NCBI RefSeq assembly: GCF_023702635.1
Contig: NZ_CP098455.1
Location: 372,001-436,000, forward strand
Origin: Spongiibacter taiwanensis
GTDB taxonomy: Bacteria; Pseudomonadota; Gammaproteobacteria; Pseudomonadales; Spongiibacteraceae
DNA length: 64,000 nucleotides
Direction of reading: 5' to 3'
The notes below the pieces were generated by a model. The model did no database searches and was not told where the DNA came from. It was given only the letters and a program-made list of their open reading frames with translations. The position numbers were made by a program, and so were the translations under genes. This document shows positions 9,283 to 18,509 of the stretch, piece by piece. Numbering within the stretch: position 1 is the first letter of the stretch; each line of letters starts with the position of its first letter.

Positions 9283-9894
9283 TTAAGGGGCAACCCGTCC
9301 CGGCGGAAATCCAGCCAGAATCGCCGACACCGTTTCCACCACATACAGGCGCCGTTCTTCCGGCGTGCTCAGTCTTGGCAAGCTGCGCTTGGCAATCCCG
9401 CGCCAGATCAATGAGCGGCTCTGGGGGTCAACGATATCAATAATCAGACGGTTCTCGGTGTAGTTTCGCACCCAGGTGTCATCATGGAAAAAGTACGGAT
9501 CGCCGTAGAAGCCGTAACCCGGCCGGTGGAAGCAGTGGTAACACGGGTAATAACCAAAGCGGCTATGCCAGCCGCCGTGATTATCCACCGTAATTTTGTC
9601 TTCCAGCCCATTATGATAAGTAATCAGCATGGACGCTTTATCCGGGTCCGTCACCTGGGTAAAGCCCCGGGCCCGCATCTGGGCATCAACCGCATCGACA
9701 ATTCGCTGGTGGACCAGGTCATTGTCGGCCTCTGGATCGACGGGCTTTTCAGGCTTGTCGCCTTCAACCTCCGGCAACCAGGCATAGCTACTCAAGCTCG
9801 AAAAATCGACGCTCGGGGCATAATCGGTGCTCACCGGAACCCCTCCACAAGCCGTTAACATTGCTGCAACGACCAACCCAATCAAGACTTTCAT
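9283..9894 (-). CDS. DUF4136-type lipoprotein
   Basis: A 203-residue predicted lipoprotein. The signal peptide MKVLIGLVVAAMLTACGG has an LTAC lipobox with the acylated Cys at residue 16. The remainder resembles DUF4136: FSSLSSYAWLPE near the N-terminus, then a region starting LVHQRIVDAVDAQMRARGFTQV, and a C-terminal YTENRLIIDIVDPQSRSLIWRG. Between them is an unusual His/Tyr/Phe/Gly-rich stretch with a CYHCFH motif (about residues 120-150). The function of the family is unknown. The ATG at 9894 has a GGAGG eight bases upstream, so it is preferred over an upstream in-frame start at 9957 that overlaps degQ. It follows degQ by 41 nt, probably in one transcript. Confidence 0.85.
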   Translation of the reverse strand: MKVLIGLVVAAMLTACGGVPVSTDYAPSVDFSSLSSYAWLPEVEGDKPEKPVDPEADNDLVHQRIVDAVDAQMRARGFTQVTDPDKASMLITYHNGLEDKITVDNHGGWHSRFGYYPCYHCFHRPGYGFYGDPYFFHDDTWVRNYTENRLIIDIVDPQSRSLIWRGIAKRSLPRLSTPEERRLYVVETVSAILAGFPPGRVAP

Positions 9895-9935
9895 CGCTCT
9901 GCCTCCAGGTTGCCGCCAGAGGGCGGCAACACACC

Positions 9936-11336
9936 TCAATTCTTCAATACCACCCAAAGGGCGGCCTGCCCGCGAACCACCCGCAGCAGAATTCGATCGC
10001 CACTGTTGGCGGCGATCTTAGTAAATTCTTTTACGTTGCGGACTCGCTGGCGGTTTACCGACACAATCAGGTCGCCGGGGCGCAGGCCGGAACTGGCCGC
10101 TGCGGACTCGGGATCGATCTTGGCAATCACCACCGCCTTGCCATCCTCGGAATCCTGCAGGGTAGCCCCGCGGAGCGATTCACTGGCAATATCGCTGTCT
10201 TTAGCCACCTTCACTGATGCCGGCTCGGCCAGAGTAGCCTTGAAGGTCTTCTCTTTGCCATCCCGCAGCACGGTAATTTTGAGTTTGTCACCCACTCGGC
10301 GTACACCGACGGCGTTGCGCAACTGGGCCGAACTCAAGACCTGTTTGCCATCCACAGCGATCACCACGTCGCCGGCTTCCAAGCCAGCCTTCTCTGCCGC
10401 CGAATCCTCCTGGACTTCGGCCACTACAGCACCGCGCTGGTAGCGATCAATATCAAAGGCCTCGGCCAGTTCCGGTGTTAAATCCTGAATCACCACACCG
10501 AGTTGGCCACGGCGTACCTCACCGTGCTCCAGAATCTGACTGATACTGGCCATCGCCATATTAATCGGGATGGCAAAGCCGATCCCCACATTGCCGCCCG
10601 AAGGCGCCAGGATCGCCGTATTAATGCCAATCAGCTCACCCCGAAGGTTAACCAAGGCGCCGCCCGAGTTGCCCGGATTAATCGAGGCATCGGTCTGAAT
10701 AAAGCTTTCGTAACCCTCAATGCCCAGACCAGTCCGGCCCAGAGCGCTGACGATTCCCGTCGTGACCGTCTGACCGAGGCCGAAGGGGTTACCGATGGCG
10801 GCAACGAAATCGCCCACTTGCAAGGCGTCTGAGTCAGCCAGCTTTACTGCAGTTAAGTTGTCACCCTTGATTTTCAGGACGGCTATATCCATTTCAGAAT
10901 CGGAGCCGACAAGTTCAGCGGTATAGCTGCGCCCGTCCTCCATCGCCACAGTGATTTCGTCAGCGCCGTCAATCACATGGTGGTTGGTCAATACCGTACC
11001 GGCCTTGGCATCAATAATGACGCCGGAACCCGCACTCTGAGTGCGCCGCTGCTGGGGTTGCATCTGTTGCTCCGGCACATTAAAGAAACGCCGGAAAAAG
11101 GGATCGTTGAGCAAGGGATTTTGCTGCACTTTTCGGGTGGTAAACGTCGAGATATTTACCACCGCGGGATTCACCTGTTTCAGCATTGGCGCCAAGCTGG
11201 GCAAAGGCTCCCCCTGGGAATCCACCGAGGGGAACAACGCCATCGCGCTGTGACTTCCCAACACACCGACCAGTAAAAACAACGACAGCACGAAATGGGC
11301 TGGCCACTTTCCAAATGCAGTTAATCGGTAAGGCAT
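9936..11336 (-). CDS. degQ: DegQ/DegP-type periplasmic serine endoprotease (Do family)
   Basis: An envelope quality-control protease of 466 residues. After a signal peptide (hydrophobic FVLSLFLLVGVLG) comes a trypsin-like domain with the catalytic triad visible: His in LTNHHVIDGA, Asp in SDSEMDIAVLKI, and Ser in NPGNSGGALVN. Two C-terminal PDZ domains follow, the first beginning RRGQLGVVIQDL and the second containing GLRPGDLIVSVNRQRV. The architecture fits DegP/DegQ/MucD; the short linker after the signal peptide favours the DegQ/MucD type. It is probably secreted to the periplasm by Sec. The gene is transcribed leftward ahead of the DUF4136 lipoprotein. No RpoE-type promoter was identified with confidence. 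Confidence 0.93.
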   Translation of the reverse strand: MPYRLTAFGKWPAHFVLSLFLLVGVLGSHSAMALFPSVDSQGEPLPSLAPMLKQVNPAVVNISTFTTRKVQQNPLLNDPFFRRFFNVPEQQMQPQQRRTQSAGSGVIIDAKAGTVLTNHHVIDGADEITVAMEDGRSYTAELVGSDSEMDIAVLKIKGDNLTAVKLADSDALQVGDFVAAIGNPFGLGQTVTTGIVSALGRTGLGIEGYESFIQTDASINPGNSGGALVNLRGELIGINTAILAPSGGNVGIGFAIPINMAMASISQILEHGEVRRGQLGVVIQDLTPELAEAFDIDRYQRGAVVAEVQEDSAAEKAGLEAGDVVIAVDGKQVLSSAQLRNAVGVRRVGDKLKITVLRDGKEKTFKATLAEPASVKVAKDSDIASESLRGATLQDSEDGKAVVIAKIDPESAAASSGLRPGDLIVSVNRQRVRNVKEFTKIAANSGDRILLRVVRGQAALWVVLKN

Positions 11337-11419
11337 CGGACAACAATCTCCAGGTTCACTACGACAGCCTGTTAGAGCGACCGCACTAGCAAAAATTCCG
11401 GCGGCAAACGGATTTCTTT

Positions 11420-11698
11420 TTAGACCAGCTTCTCCCGCATAGCACGCTCAACTTCGTCTCTGATCACCGATTTAAAGGCAGACATCATTAAGCCCAGCTT
11501 AATATCGACACGGACTTCCTGCTCATCAAATTCGAGGGTGCCATTCACCCCCGCCCGGGTCAGCTCCACCTGGCGCTCACCACTCCAGCGGGATTTGAGC
11601 TGATAACGCTCATCCAGTTTTTTGGCGAGGCTATCAACCAGCTCCCGCACTTCTGTCACTGATTTGTTATGGGATTGGGTAACAGAAATTGTTGACAC
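11420..11698 (-). CDS. polyhydroxyalkanoic acid system family protein
   Basis: A 92-residue protein resembling the PHA granule-associated regulatory family (PHA_gran_rgn): STISVTQSHNKSVTEVRELVDSLAKKL at the N-terminus, a central RWSGERQVELTRAGVNGTL and the C-terminal FKSVIRDEVERAMREKLV. The start chosen is a GTG at 11698 with GGAG eight bases upstream. The frame is open to 11866, but the added residues look non-coding and overlap the tRNA terminator region. No phaC or phasin gene is nearby, so a link to polyhydroxyalkanoate granules rests on family resemblance only. Confidence 0.78.
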   Translation of the reverse strand: MSTISVTQSHNKSVTEVRELVDSLAKKLDERYQLKSRWSGERQVELTRAGVNGTLEFDEQEVRVDIKLGLMMSAFKSVIRDEVERAMREKLV

Positions 11699-11854
11699 GA
11701 GTGACGCTCCATCCAGCTGAGAAATCGACACCCATTTAAGCGCGTCCCGTCGAGGAGGTCCACCGTGGGTTGTTGTGAAAAGACCGGAAAACGCCGCGCC
11801 GCAATGATGGGATTCATAGGCAAAGCTGCCCTCCCTATGCCGATGGCTGGAACG

Positions 11855-11886
11855 AAAAAAGGCCACCTGAAACAGGTGGCCTTTTT
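11855..11886 (-). terminator. intrinsic terminator downstream of tRNA-Ala
   Basis: A perfect 9-bp stem GGCCACCTG / CAGGTGGCC with a AAA loop, flanked by A-tract and T-tract so that it works on either strand. On the minus strand it lies 12 nt after the tRNA-Ala CCA end and is followed by six T residues, so it most likely terminates the tRNA transcript before the PHA-system gene. Confidence 0.88.
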
Positions 11887-11897
11887 ATCAAAAACTT

Positions 11898-11973
<76 letters not shown>

Positions 11974-11989
11974 AAAGCAGAGGCTGCGC

Positions 11990-12018
11990 ATATTAATGTT
12001 CGTCCCCAGCCTTGTCAA
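11990..12018 (-). promoter_or_regulatory. sigma-70 promoter of tRNA-Ala
   Basis: On the minus strand, a perfect -35 TTGACA (12018-12013), a 17-nt spacer and a -10 TAATAT (11995-11990). Transcription would begin about ten bases before the tRNA 5' end at 11973. A GC-rich stretch (GCGCAGCC) follows the -10 box, as in the discriminator of stringently controlled stable-RNA promoters. Confidence 0.78.
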
Positions 12019-12067
12019 CAAATCTTAAATAAAAAATCGACTGACTTGGGAACAGCGCAAAACACCT

Positions 12068-13567
12068 TTAATTAGCAGCGTTTTGCAGCGCGTCCTGATA
12101 ACGCTTTTCCAGTTTCTTTGCCCGCTTTTTCCCCAGACCGCCCAGAACCTCAACCGCGTGGCGCAGCCGCGCGCGACTCATATCCGGGCCGAGTACCTCC
12201 ATGGAATCGACCACCGAAATCGAGGCGGTTGTTCCGGCAATGGCAATAAACAACGGCGGCATGAAGTCTTTCATTTTGATGCCAAGTCCGTCGGCCAATT
12301 GTTTAATCACTGCAAACAGCGTGTCCCGCTGCCAGTCGGCCTCGGCCTCCAGGCGCCAGGCGGCACACTGCAGCACCGCAACCAGCTCTTCTTCGTCCAA
12401 GGCGCACTGACTAAAGCTCTCGGGGGTAAGCGGCAGCATACCCGACAGGAAGAAACCGGCCAGCGGCGCCAAATCGCTAAACACTTCAATGCGATTTTGC
12501 GCGTGGGGCAAAATTTTCATCAGCGTTTCCTGATTCAGCGCCCACTGCACCAAGCGCTCAGCCAACTGTTGCTGGCTCAACTCTTCGCGCAACCACAGAC
12601 CGTTCAGCCAACGCAGTTTCTCGACATCAAAAATCGGGCCGCCCAGACTCACGCGATTCAAATCAAAGTTTTCAAGCATGGTGTGCAGACTGAACTTTTC
12701 ACTTTCGTCAGGCATCGACCAACCCATACGCCCGAGATAGTTCAGCAGCGCCTCAGGCATAAAACCCATGCGCTGGTAATAAAGAATACTGGTCGGATTT
12801 TTGCGTTTGCTGAGCTTGCTCTTGTCCGGGTTACGGAGCAGCGGCAGGTGACAGAGTTGGGGCATTTCCCAACCAAAGTACTCGTAGAGCAATTTGTGCT
12901 TGGGCGCCGAGTTAATCCACTCCTCACCCCGCAGCACGTGGGTAATGCCCATGAGGTGATCATCGACCACGTTAGCCAGGTGATAGGTTGGCAAACCATC
13001 CGACTTGAGCAGAATTTGAGCATCGACCTGAGACCACTCAAGCTCGATCTTGCCACGCAGCATGTCGTCAATCTCGCAGCGGCCGTCCTCTTCCGGCACG
13101 ACCATACGAATCACGTAGGGCGCGCCAGCGGCTTCCCGCGCAGCCACTTCATCGTCGGCAAGCTTAAGATCACTGGCTTTGAGAGCGGTGTGCTGGCCCG
13201 CTTCCCGGCGGGCTTCACGCAGCGCATCAAGCTCCTCTGCCGTGCGATAACAGCGGAACGCCTTGCCCTGGTCAATCAGCTGCTGACAATGCTGCTGGTA
13301 TATTTCACTGCGTTCGCTTTGCCGGTACGGCCCACAAGGACCCCCGACATCCGGCCCTTCATCCCACTCCAGACCAAGCCAGCGAAGGGAATCGAGGATC
13401 GCCTTTTCAGAGGCCATTGTGCTGCGCTGCTGATCGGTATCCTCAATACGCAGCAGAAACTCACCGCCCTGACTTTTGGCAAAGCAGTAGTTAAACAATG
13501 CAATATAAGCGGTTCCTACGTGGGGATCGCCAGTGGGCGATGGCGCGATGCGGGTGCGGACGGTCAT
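12068..13567 (-). CDS. gltX: glutamyl-tRNA synthetase
   Basis: Charges tRNA-Glu with glutamate in the cytoplasm. The 499-residue class I synthetase has the N-terminal ATP site [18 protein letters not shown], with HVGT in the HIGH position, and the KMSKS-type loop [11 protein letters not shown] near residue 245. The glutamate-binding region IRMVVPEE and the anticodon-binding C-terminus ([19 protein letters not shown]) are also present. This is a full-length GluRS, not the short queuosine-modifying form. It diverges from dusA; the tRNA-Ala gene lies immediately downstream but has its own promoter. Confidence 0.96.
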   Translation of the reverse strand: MTVRTRIAPSPTGDPHVGTAYIALFNYCFAKSQGGEFLLRIEDTDQQRSTMASEKAILDSLRWLGLEWDEGPDVGGPCGPYRQSERSEIYQQHCQQLIDQGKAFRCYRTAEELDALREARREAGQHTALKASDLKLADDEVAAREAAGAPYVIRMVVPEEDGRCEIDDMLRGKIELEWSQVDAQILLKSDGLPTYHLANVVDDHLMGITHVLRGEEWINSAPKHKLLYEYFGWEMPQLCHLPLLRNPDKSKLSKRKNPTSILYYQRMGFMPEALLNYLGRMGWSMPDESEKFSLHTMLENFDLNRVSLGGPIFDVEKLRWLNGLWLREELSQQQLAERLVQWALNQETLMKILPHAQNRIEVFSDLAPLAGFFLSGMLPLTPESFSQCALDEEELVAVLQCAAWRLEAEADWQRDTLFAVIKQLADGLGIKMKDFMPPLFIAIAGTTASISVVDSMEVLGPDMSRARLRHAVEVLGGLGKKRAKKLEKRYQDALQNAAN

Positions 13568-13673
13568 GGAGAGTTTGCCACCATTTCAATAGAATACGGG
13601 TTTGGGTCGGTCTTGCGCCGACAGTGCTTTACCGCGCGTATTATACGTAGCCCGATGGCAGAATCATCTACTC

Positions 13674-14717
13674 ATGCAGAATTCCAACCTCCTCTCAACC
13701 GCCACCCTGGACCGACGTTTCTGCGTTGCACCGATGCTGGACTGGTCGGATCGTCACTGTCGCAGTTTCTGGCGTCAGCTTAGCCGGCGGGCCGTGCTGT
13801 ATACTGAGATGATCACCACCGGCGCCCTGCTTCACGGCGATGCCGAACGCCACCTGCGCTACAGTGACATCGAACACCCCCTCGCGCTCCAGCTCGGAGG
13901 CAGTGATCCGGCTGCGTTAGCAAGCTCGGCGAAGCTGGCAGAGCGATGGGGCTATGATGAGGTCAATCTGAATTGCGGCTGCCCCTCAGACCGGGTACAG
14001 AACGGCGCGTTTGGTGCCTGCCTGATGGCCCGCCCGGCGCTGGTGGCCGACTGCGTAAAGGCCATGCGCGACGCCTGCAGCATTGCGGTTACCGTCAAAC
14101 ACCGCATTGGCATTGATGACCAGGAAGGCTACGAGCCCATGCGCGATTTCGTCGGTGCCTTAGCCGATGCCGGTTGCGAAACGGTAATTGTTCATGCCCG
14201 CAAGGCATGGCTCCAGGGCTTGAGCCCGAAGGAAAACCGAGAAATTCCACCGCTCAATTATGACTTTGTCTACCAGTTGAAACGGGACTTCCCCGCGCTG
14301 GAGGTCATCATCAACGGCGGCATAGAGACCCTGGAGCAGGCCGCCTCGCATTTGTCACATGTGGATGGCATCATGATGGGCCGCAGCGCATACCAGAACC
14401 CGTTCCTGCTCGCCGAGGTCGATTCGCGTTTTTACCAGCAATCTGGCGCCAGTCCGACCCGGCTGCAGGTGCTGGACGGCGTGCTCGATTATATTGACAG
14501 GGAATTATCTGCGGGCGGTGTGCGTCTCAACCATATTACCCGGCACATCCTTGGCCTCTTCAACGGCCAACCCGGCGCCAAGCAGTTTCGCCGCCATCTG
14601 AGCCAACATGCGCACCTGCCAGGGGCGAACGCAGATGTACTTCGGGAGGCTATGGCCCTGGTGGCAGCGGCCAATGCACCCCGACACGATGACAGGATAC
14701 TTGTGAATGACCAATAA
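13674..14717 (+). CDS. dusA: tRNA-dihydrouridine(20/20a) synthase DusA
   Basis: An FMN-dependent enzyme that reduces uridines 20/20a in the tRNA D-loop. The 347-residue protein has the N-terminal [15 protein letters not shown] (FMN site), [11 protein letters not shown], the catalytic-Cys region [20 protein letters not shown], and [27 protein letters not shown] and [16 protein letters not shown] form the C-terminal half of the TIM barrel. The DusA-specific [18 protein letters not shown] separates it from DusB and DusC. The start at 13674 was chosen because the upstream extension (from 13602) has no homologous character. Its 3' end overlaps the start of tal by 11 nt. Confidence 0.94.
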   Translation: MQNSNLLSTATLDRRFCVAPMLDWSDRHCRSFWRQLSRRAVLYTEMITTGALLHGDAERHLRYSDIEHPLALQLGGSDPAALASSAKLAERWGYDEVNLNCGCPSDRVQNGAFGACLMARPALVADCVKAMRDACSIAVTVKHRIGIDDQEGYEPMRDFVGALADAGCETVIVHARKAWLQGLSPKENREIPPLNYDFVYQLKRDFPALEVIINGGIETLEQAASHLSHVDGIMMGRSAYQNPFLLAEVDSRFYQQSGASPTRLQVLDGVLDYIDRELSAGGVRLNHITRHILGLFNGQPGAKQFRRHLSQHAHLPGANADVLREAMALVAAANAPRHDDRILVNDQ

Positions 14718-15654
14718 ACTGACGCAGTTAAAGGCCATGACCGACGTGGTGGCCGACACCGGTGACATCGAAGCAATTCGTCGCTTCCAGCCCCAGGATG
14801 CCACCACCAACCCCTCACTGCTTTTAAAGGCGGCGGCACTTCCCCAGTACCAGGCGATGATCAGCGAAGTCGTTGCCGGCCTCGGCAGCAACCGAGAACC
14901 AGCCTCACTCAAAGAAGCGGTGATGCAAATTGCCGTGCGTATCGGCCGGGAAATCTGCCAGATCGTGCCAGGCAAGGTCTCCACTGAAGTCGATGCCCGC
15001 TTGTCATTTAACACCGCCGCCACCGTGGATGAAGCGCGCAAGCTGGTGGAACTGTACCGGCAGCAAGGTGTGAACAAATCTCGCCTGTTCATCAAAATCG
15101 CCTCCACTTGGGAGGGAATTCGGGCTGCCGAGATCCTCGAAAAAGAAGGCATTGAGTGCAATCTGACACTGCTCTTCAGCCTGACCCAGGCAGCAGCCTG
15201 CGCCGAGGCAGGTGCCACCCTGATCTCCCCCTTTGTCGGCCGAATTCTCGACTGGCACGTGGCCCGGGGCAACTCTCCCGCCAATGCCGAGGAGGACCCC
15301 GGCGTGATCTCGGTCAGCAGCATTTACAGCTACTACAAGCAACATGGTTACGCTACCGTGGTCATGGGTGCCAGCTTCCGCAACATTGGCGAAATCGAGG
15401 CCCTGGCTGGCTGCGACCGGTTGACCATCAGCCCCGCCCTGCTCGAAGAGCTTGAAACCGCTGAAGGAACTCTCCCCCGTAAATTGTCGTCCGACGCGGA
15501 GTTTCCGGCGGTGCCGAAGCTGGCCCTGAGCGAATCCAGCTTCCGCTGGGCAATGAACGAAGACGCAATGGCCACCGAAAAACTCGCCGAAGGCGTTCGC
15601 GCCTTTGCCGCGGACCAAATCAAGCTGGAGAGCCTGCTCAGGGAATGGAAGTAA
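14707..15654 (+). CDS. tal: transaldolase
   Basis: The non-oxidative pentose phosphate pathway enzyme that moves a three-carbon unit between sugar phosphates through a Schiff-base lysine. At 315 residues it is the TalB type. N-terminal [12 protein letters not shown], the catalytic-lysine strand [42 protein letters not shown] and [12 protein letters not shown] are all characteristic. Translation starts within the end of dusA (11-nt overlap), so the two are translationally coupled despite unrelated functions. The TerB-like gene follows 3 nt after the stop. Confidence 0.96.
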   Translation: MTNKLTQLKAMTDVVADTGDIEAIRRFQPQDATTNPSLLLKAAALPQYQAMISEVVAGLGSNREPASLKEAVMQIAVRIGREICQIVPGKVSTEVDARLSFNTAATVDEARKLVELYRQQGVNKSRLFIKIASTWEGIRAAEILEKEGIECNLTLLFSLTQAAACAEAGATLISPFVGRILDWHVARGNSPANAEEDPGVISVSSIYSYYKQHGYATVVMGASFRNIGEIEALAGCDRLTISPALLEELETAEGTLPRKLSSDAEFPAVPKLALSESSFRWAMNEDAMATEKLAEGVRAFAADQIKLESLLREWK

Positions 15655-15657
15655 CAC

Positions 15658-16107
15658 ATGTTTGAACAATTGAAAAAGTTCTTTGCGGCCGACGAGGACG
15701 TGCAGGAGGAAATGACCCTGCACAAAGCCGCGGCGGCCCTACTGATCGAAGTCAGCAAGTCGGACTACGATCAGGACCCTGCAGAGGTCGACAAAATTCG
15801 GGCCCTGCTCATGCGTCATTTCGGTCTGGGCGAGGCCGACGTCGAGGAAGCCATTAGCCTGGCCCAGCAAGGCAGTATCGAGAATACTTCGCTCTACCCC
15901 TTCACCCGCTATATCAATGACAATTGCAGCACTGACGAAAAATATCAGCTGGTGTTGTCACTGTGGGAAGTTGCCGCGGAAGATGGGCGCATCGACAAAT
16001 ACGAAGAGCACCTGATTCGCAAGATTGCCGATCTGGTTTACCTGCCTCACCGGGAATACATTCGGGCAAAGCTAGTGGTCACCGAAAACCTGGACAACAT
16101 CGAATAA
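15658..16107 (+). CDS. TerB-like (tellurite resistance B fold) protein
   Basis: A 149-residue, highly acidic, all-helical protein. EMTLHKAAAALLIEVSKSDYD and VLSLWEVAAEDGRIDKYEEHLIRKIADL are the paired repeats of the TerB fold, with acidic residues that could bind metal. Single TerB-domain proteins are common and mostly uncharacterised, so the family name does not imply tellurite resistance here. It follows tal by 3 nt and is probably the third gene of a dusA-tal-terB-like transcript. The transporter gene downstream begins 92 nt later. Confidence 0.82.
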   Translation: MFEQLKKFFAADEDVQEEMTLHKAAAALLIEVSKSDYDQDPAEVDKIRALLMRHFGLGEADVEEAISLAQQGSIENTSLYPFTRYINDNCSTDEKYQLVLSLWEVAAEDGRIDKYEEHLIRKIADLVYLPHREYIRAKLVVTENLDNIE

Positions 16108-16199
16108 GGTTCCGGGCATTGCCGATCAGCTACTACCGGGATTCAATGCTTAGCTGCGCACTTTGCGCTCTGTAAAAACTGACCACGGAATCTATCGGT

Positions 16200-17918
16200 A
16201 TGCTTGATTCGCTCTCTGTTATCAGCACCTTGCTCGGTGGCCTCGGCTTGTTTCTGGTCGCGATGAAGATGATGACAGACGGACTGAGTCAGTCGGCGGG
16301 CCCCGCTCTGCGCAGCATCCTCACCCGCAGCACCCGCAGCCTGCCCCGCGCCATCTTCAGTGGCTTGTTGATGACCGCCCTGGTGCAATCGTCCAGCGCG
16401 GTTACCGTCGCCTCGCTGGGCTTCGTCAATGCCGGACTTATCGGCTTGCAACAAATTCTTGGCGTTATCTACGGAACCAACGTAGGCACCACCATGACGG
16501 CGTGGCTGGTTGCTGTCACTGGCTTCAAACTCGACGTGCATGCCATCGCCCTGCCGGCCATTGGCGTGGGCGCCTTTACCCTGGTGATGTCAAAGGCTGG
16601 CGGCAAACAAGGTGCTGGCAAAGCATTAGTCGGCCTCGGCTTGTTTTTCATCGGTATCGACACATTGAGCGGCGCCTTCGATGGTCTGGTAGCGCGCTTT
16701 GAACTCGAGACAATCACCCTGCAAGGCCCGCTGGGTGTGCTTGCATTTATGCTGGTTGGTATCGTGATGACAATTCTGACCCAGTCTTCCAGCGCCGCTA
16801 TTGCGCTGACCATTACCGCCGCCGCAGCGCAGATTATCGGCCTTTATGCCGCCGCGGCAATGATCATTGGCGCCAACGTGGGCACCACTTCAACCGCGGT
16901 TTTTGCCGCTATTGGTGCCACCGCCAATGCTAAGCGGGTAGCCAGCGCCCAGGTTTTGTTTAATCTCGGCACTGCTGCTGTGGCACTGACGCTGCTACCG
17001 CTCATGTTTTATTTCATTACGAGTCTGGAATCTCTACTGGGGCTTACCCCCAATATCGCAGTCACCCTGGCACTGTTCCATAGCACTTTTAATTGCCTCG
17101 GCGTATTGCTGATCCTGCCATTGAACCGTCGTCTGGTTCGCTTTTTGGAAAGGCGATTTGTGAGCATCGAGGAGTCATTGTCGCGCCCCCAGTTTCTCGA
17201 CAAAACAGTCGCCCAAACCCCGGTGCTTGCGGTCAACGCAATCCTGATGGAATTGGACCGCAATGTCCGCATGCTGGCAGAAATGGCTACGGCGATCCTA
17301 CGCTCTCCCGCTCAGCCCGAACAAATCGACGATATCAGCAAAGCGGCACGGCGCCTGTCACGACTCATCTCGCTGTTTATTGTCGACCTGCAACGCACCG
17401 CGTTGAGCGAGGCGGTCACAACTGATTTGGCAAGATTGATGCGGGTCGACCAATACCTACTGACGGCGGCCAACAGTCTTATAGCGAGCCGGGAGCAGTA
17501 CGCTGCGATGGGTCAACTCCCAGCCAATGCCTCCACCGGAATAGTGCAATTTAAGCATCACTGCCTGGGGATGGTCACGATCACCGGCTCGCCCCCGGCG
17601 GCGGATTTTCAGACCGAATTTTCGTTGCTGCGCCAGGCCATGCTGGCCCGCCACGATGAACTCAAGGCCGAATTACTCAGTGAGGGTACCAAGGACGCGC
17701 TGGAATTAGAGCAAATGATTACCGCAATCGATTATCTCGCCGAACTACGATTTTTTGCTGACCAGTGGTTCAAAGCCGTGGTGCTATTGCGCCGGTTGCG
17801 CAGCGATATCGGGCAGGTACAGAACCAGGCAAGCAAAGACACGGTGACGGAGCTGGACGCCGGTTCCCCGCAGAGCCAAACCCCCGCCAATCAAACGCGG
17901 CAAGAGCCCGAGCGGTGA
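16200..17918 (+). CDS. Na/Pi cotransporter family protein (NptA/YjbB type)
   Basis: An inner-membrane sodium-phosphate symporter family member, 572 residues. The N-terminal two thirds contain two inverted copies of the PF02690 repeat. Each carries a QSSSA motif: ALVQSSSAVTVASLGFVNAG near residue 70 and TILTQSSSAAIALTITAAAA near residue 200. About eight hydrophobic segments are visible. The C-terminal third (from about residue 330) is soluble and helical, resembling the PhoU-like domain found in many members. Substrate and direction are not proven; export of phosphate has been suggested for E. coli YjbB. Single gene, no Pho box recognised upstream. Confidence 0.88.
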   Translation: MLDSLSVISTLLGGLGLFLVAMKMMTDGLSQSAGPALRSILTRSTRSLPRAIFSGLLMTALVQSSSAVTVASLGFVNAGLIGLQQILGVIYGTNVGTTMTAWLVAVTGFKLDVHAIALPAIGVGAFTLVMSKAGGKQGAGKALVGLGLFFIGIDTLSGAFDGLVARFELETITLQGPLGVLAFMLVGIVMTILTQSSSAAIALTITAAAAQIIGLYAAAAMIIGANVGTTSTAVFAAIGATANAKRVASAQVLFNLGTAAVALTLLPLMFYFITSLESLLGLTPNIAVTLALFHSTFNCLGVLLILPLNRRLVRFLERRFVSIEESLSRPQFLDKTVAQTPVLAVNAILMELDRNVRMLAEMATAILRSPAQPEQIDDISKAARRLSRLISLFIVDLQRTALSEAVTTDLARLMRVDQYLLTAANSLIASREQYAAMGQLPANASTGIVQFKHHCLGMVTITGSPPAADFQTEFSLLRQAMLARHDELKAELLSEGTKDALELEQMITAIDYLAELRFFADQWFKAVVLLRRLRSDIGQVQNQASKDTVTELDAGSPQSQTPANQTRQEPER

Positions 17919-18016
17919 TCTGGTTGGGGGAGAACAAGCGGGACAAGTACTGCCAGCGGCGAGCAACGAGGGCTGTCAGCAAGGGCCGATATAATTAGCG
18001 GCAACCTGGGTGCTGG

Positions 18017-18505
18017 CTAGTAGCACTGCCCTTCCAGCAACGACACCAGCTCGCGAAATTTGGCGTGATTGCTGTCACTCATACCCATCAACACGCGATG
18101 GGCTTCAAGCACCCGCAAACGCACTCCCTCTTCGGAGTCAGGCAGAACCGGCAATTCACCCAAATCCTCGTCGTTCATCAGCGGCGCTTCGCGAATGCGG
18201 AAAACCCGGTCAAAACTCATGCTTTCCAGCACCCGGGTGATATCCGAGTTTGTGGACAGAATCAAAGGAACATAGTGATAACGCTGCTTGGCCTTAATCG
18301 CCAGCTTGGCCAACAGGCCAAGGGTGGTGCTGTCGATATTCACGGCGTCTGCCAGATCGACCACCACACTCGCAAAACCCTGCACCGAGAGCATCTCATC
18401 GAAGAACTCGTCGAGGGTGGTGCACAGCGTTAAACGAACATCGCCGACCAGTTTGATGACAAAGGCACCATCCTGCTCGGCGACAAGAATTTTTCCCGGC
18501 TGCAT
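18017..18505 (-). CDS. STAS-domain anti-anti-sigma factor, HsbA-like
   Basis: A 162-residue protein whose first 100 residues form a STAS domain (GKILVAEQDGAFVIKLVGDV, VVVDLADAVNIDSTTLGLLA). The conserved phosphorylatable Ser lies in NIDSTTLG. A C-terminal extension of about 60 acidic residues follows. In Pseudomonas, HsbA is the anti-anti-sigma factor switched by the PP2C phosphatase/response regulator HsbR, and it influences FlgM, flagella and biofilm. The same pairing is present here: the gene starts 4 nt after the RR-PP2C stop. No flagellar genes are nearby, so the output is inferred from the family. Confidence 0.82.
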   Translation of the reverse strand: MQPGKILVAEQDGAFVIKLVGDVRLTLCTTLDEFFDEMLSVQGFASVVVDLADAVNIDSTTLGLLAKLAIKAKQRYHYVPLILSTNSDITRVLESMSFDRVFRIREAPLMNDEDLGELPVLPDSEEGVRLRVLEAHRVLMGMSDSNHAKFRELVSLLEGQCY

Positions 18506-18509
18506 TAGC

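Noticed and set aside
12083-13783. Long plus-strand open frame of 566 codons
   Set aside because: It lies antisense across gltX, whose conserved motifs are intact. The antisense product has no family features and reflects codon bias of the real gene.
15658-16107. Tellurite-resistance operon
   Set aside because: Only a single TerB-like domain protein; no terC, terD, terZ or other resistance genes nearby.
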